Positions 6,817-7,234 of a DNA stretch of 7,234 bases are shown in pieces (positions within the stretch are counted from its first letter, which is position 1; every line of letters starts with the position of its first letter). The DNA comes from Actinomycetes bacterium (GTDB lineage: Bacteria; Actinomycetota; Actinomycetes; Actinomycetales; Cellulomonadaceae): NCBI GenBank assembly GCA_023438885.1, contig JAEXPS010000059.1, forward strand, positions 1 to 7,234, in the 5' to 3' direction. The notes beneath the pieces are model-generated. The model had not been told where the DNA came from. It saw nothing but the letters and a program-made list of their open reading frames with translations, and searched no databases. A program made the translations under genes and the position numbers.

Positions 6817-6845
6817 ACGCTAGAGAAAACCATCACAAGGGACAG
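6817..6845 (-). promoter_or_regulatory. Possible hydrogenase operon promoter
   Basis: On the minus strand TAGCGT (6817-6822) fits the loose actinobacterial -10 pattern TAnnnT. Seventeen bases upstream is CTGTCC (6840-6845), a poor -35. Transcription would start near 6810 and leave a leader of roughly 100 nt before the GTG. The main support is the AT-rich setting and the overlapping Rex-like sequence. An alternative is TTGAGG at 6811-6816 acting as a -35 for a start closer to the gene. Confidence 0.28.
6821..6838 (-). promoter_or_regulatory. Rex-box-like operator candidate upstream of the hydrogenase
   Basis: On the minus strand TTGTGATGGTTTTCTCTA matches the general Rex operator TTGTGAANNNNTTCACAA at 11 of 14 specified positions; the left half-site is 6 of 7 and the right 5 of 7. 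Rex is the NADH/NAD+ sensing repressor that controls fermentative and hydrogenase genes in many Gram-positive bacteria. The site is 111 bp upstream of the GTG and would cover the spacer and the edge of the -10 of the possible promoter, as expected for repression. The weaker right half means binding is uncertain, and no rex gene is in the window. Confidence 0.4.
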
Positions 6846-6914
6846 TGGACTTCGGACCTAGACAACCCATGACTTCCTGCGCGGTCCGGGTCCAGGTGCG
6901 CCTTCGGCGGTCCC

Positions 6915-6964
6915 GGGCGCCCTGACGCGCGGATCCAGTCATCTGTCGGCGCGTCAGGCCGCCC
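6915..6964. repeat. 16-bp imperfect inverted repeat with 18-nt loop
   Basis: CCTGACGCGC (6921-6930) and GCGCGTCAGG (6949-6958) are perfect inverted copies. Beyond a single C-C mismatch the stem continues with GGGCG (6915-6919) against CGCCC (6960-6964). This gives 15 pairs with one mismatch around the 18-nt loop 6931-6948. It lies between divergent genes, where a terminator is not expected, and no T-run follows on either strand. It could be a protein-binding site, a structured leader or a remnant. No tRNA features (T-loop motif, CCA end) are seen. Confidence 0.55.
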
Positions 6965-6993
6965 GAACGCGGCGGGTGGGGCTGTTCCGTGGC

Positions 6994-7014
6994 CGGCCGG
7001 TGGTGCGCCGGCCG
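6994..7014. repeat. Short GC-rich inverted repeat upstream of ffs
   Basis: CGGCCGG (6994-7000) and CCGGCCG (7008-7014) form a 7-bp stem with a 7-nt loop, about 45 bp before the SRP RNA start. In DNA this GC-rich such a stem can arise by chance, so no function is assigned. Confidence 0.3.
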
Positions 7015-7047
7015 TCGCTGCGAAGGGACCCGGTGCCCGCGGGACGG

Positions 7048-7053
7048 TAGTCT
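7048..7053 (+). promoter_or_regulatory. Possible -10 element of the SRP RNA promoter
   Basis: TAGTCT sits 6 nt before the inferred RNA 5' end at about 7060, the right distance for a -10 hexamer. It matches the TAnnnT pattern common in actinobacteria. No recognisable -35 lies at the expected place near 7025-7030, which is common for promoters of this group. Confidence 0.4.
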
Positions 7054-7059
7054 TGGCCC

Positions 7060-7152
7060 TCGACCCCTCGTGCGGCGTCATCTCGCTGAACCCCCCCAGG
7101 GCCGGAAGGCAGCAAGGGCAGGTGAGCTCTGGCGGGTGTGCGAGGGGTCCTC
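7060..7152 (+). ncRNA. ffs: Small signal recognition particle RNA (4.5S type)
   Basis: This is the RNA scaffold of the bacterial signal recognition particle; it binds Ffh and drives co-translational targeting of membrane proteins. The conserved domain IV apex is unmistakable: CCAGGGCCGGAAGGCAGCAAG, in which GCC (7101-7103) and GGC (7108-7110) close the GGAA tetraloop 7104-7107, and the AGCAAGGGCAGG arm supplies the internal loops bound by the Ffh M domain. The ends pair perfectly: GACCCCTCG (7062-7070) with CGAGGGGTC (7141-7149). About 93 nt fits the single-hairpin 4.5S form without an Alu domain. The exact termini are inferred from the stem and may be off by a few bases. In actinobacteria ffs often lies just before dnaX; only 82 bases follow here, so that cannot be checked. 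Confidence 0.95.
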
Positions 7153-7170
7153 GCATGCCCCCGCGCATGC
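7153..7170 (+). terminator. Possible hairpin terminator after ffs
   Basis: GCATGC (7153-7158) and GCATGC (7165-7170) are complementary to each other and flank a 6-nt loop, giving a 6-bp stem that begins within a base or two of the SRP RNA 3' end. There is no T-run after it, only CACCCCCC. It may therefore be a U-less actinobacterial terminator or mere coincidence. Confidence 0.28.
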
Positions 7171-7192
7171 CACCCCCCGGCCGCCCACCCGC

Positions 7193-7230
7193 GCGCCGCC
7201 GCTCCCGCCGAGCGCCGCCGCTTCCCCCGA
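7193..7230 (+). repeat. 19-bp imperfect tandem repeat in GC-rich edge sequence
   Basis: Units 7193-7211 and 7212-7230 both start GCGCCGCCGCT/CTTCCC-like and agree at 17 of 19 positions (differences at unit positions 12 and 16), followed by the first four bases of a possible third unit. The region 7171-7234 is almost entirely C and G, with no clear start codon plus ribosome site, so no gene is called. It could be a replication-slippage product or part of a tandem array cut by the window edge. Confidence 0.5.
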
Positions 7231-7234
7231 GCGC

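Larger units (their letters stand above)
6711..7059. other. Divergent intergenic region between hydrogenase and SRP RNA
   Basis: These 349 bases lie between the start of the leftward hydrogenase and the rightward SRP RNA, and I see no credible protein gene in them. The part from about 6811 to 6870 is distinctly richer in A and T than its surroundings and holds a Rex-box-like sequence and a possible promoter. The part from 6915 to 7014 carries one long and one short inverted repeat. The SRP RNA promoter should lie in the last 40 bases. Open frames crossing the region on either strand lack family-like content. Confidence 0.7.

Noticed and set aside
6711..6836. N-terminal extension of the hydrogenase from an upstream ATG
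   Set aside because: The extra 42 residues do not look like the ferredoxin domain, the ATGs lack ribosome sites, and GGAGGT at 6718-6723 points to the GTG at 6710.
3573..6872. A 1099-codon open frame on the plus strand, antisense to almost the whole hydrogenase gene
   Set aside because: The translation is Val/Ala/Arg/His/Asp-rich with no recognisable family motif. It arises from the G/C-rich third positions of the real gene; the minus-strand frame has complete enzyme motifs throughout.
6890..7020. Possible tRNA gene before ffs
   Set aside because: No T-loop GTTCRANNC-like motif, cloverleaf arms or CCA end could be found; the stem present is a single long hairpin.
6833..7168. A 111-codon minus-strand open frame covering the region upstream of the hydrogenase
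   Set aside because: It runs antisense through the entire SRP RNA and has Pro/Gly/Arg-rich composition without a ribosome site, so it is not a gene.
1..7234. CRISPR arrays, insertion sequences or phage attachment sites
   Set aside because: No regularly spaced repeats, transposase-like frames or terminal inverted repeats with target duplications are visible.

Overview
This window looks like chromosomal DNA from a very high-GC actinobacterium. The evidence is the strong G/C bias at third codon positions, which leaves long spurious open frames on the opposite strand, together with GTG starts, a GGAA-tetraloop small SRP RNA and a lipoprotein with a Thr/Pro-rich linker. A facultatively anaerobic or fermentative member such as the Cellulomonas/Actinotalea type would fit the [FeFe] hydrogenase, but that placement is inference.

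Layout from left to right. Bases 1-183 (+) hold the C-terminal end of an FAD-dependent aromatic-hydroxylase-type monooxygenase. It converges on an LLM-class flavin oxidoreductase (208-1017, -). Just upstream of that GTG start is a perfect 20-bp palindrome (1033-1052), probably an operator. Next, reading leftward on the minus strand, comes a tight block: [FeFe] hydrogenase fusion (6710 to 3546), lipoprotein substrate-binding protein (3501 to 2449), ABC permease (2471 to 1686) and a compact ABC ATPase (1689 to 1102). The hydrogenase stop and the binding-protein start are 44 nt apart. The three transporter genes overlap by 23 and 4 nt, so the block is probably one operon.

The centrepiece is a 1054-residue single-chain enzyme. 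It joins an N-terminal [2Fe-2S] ferredoxin domain, a glutamate-synthase-small-subunit (GltD)-like FAD/NAD(P)H module with its Cys-rich cluster segment, a further Cys4 motif, two [4Fe-4S] ferredoxin motifs, a complete H-cluster domain and a C-terminal small-subunit-like segment. It carries within one protein what is needed to pass electrons between NAD(P)H, Fe-S clusters and H2. The co-directional transporter resembles NitT/TauT/SsuA-type uptake systems, but its substrate cannot be read from the sequence. No HydE, HydF or HydG maturase is present in the window.

Upstream of the hydrogenase, 6711-7059 is a divergent intergenic region. It holds a Rex-box-like sequence (6821-6838) over a possible promoter, and a long imperfect inverted repeat (6915-6964). 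The small SRP RNA gene (ffs, about 7060-7152, +) follows. The window ends in GC-rich low-complexity DNA with a 19-bp imperfect tandem repeat.
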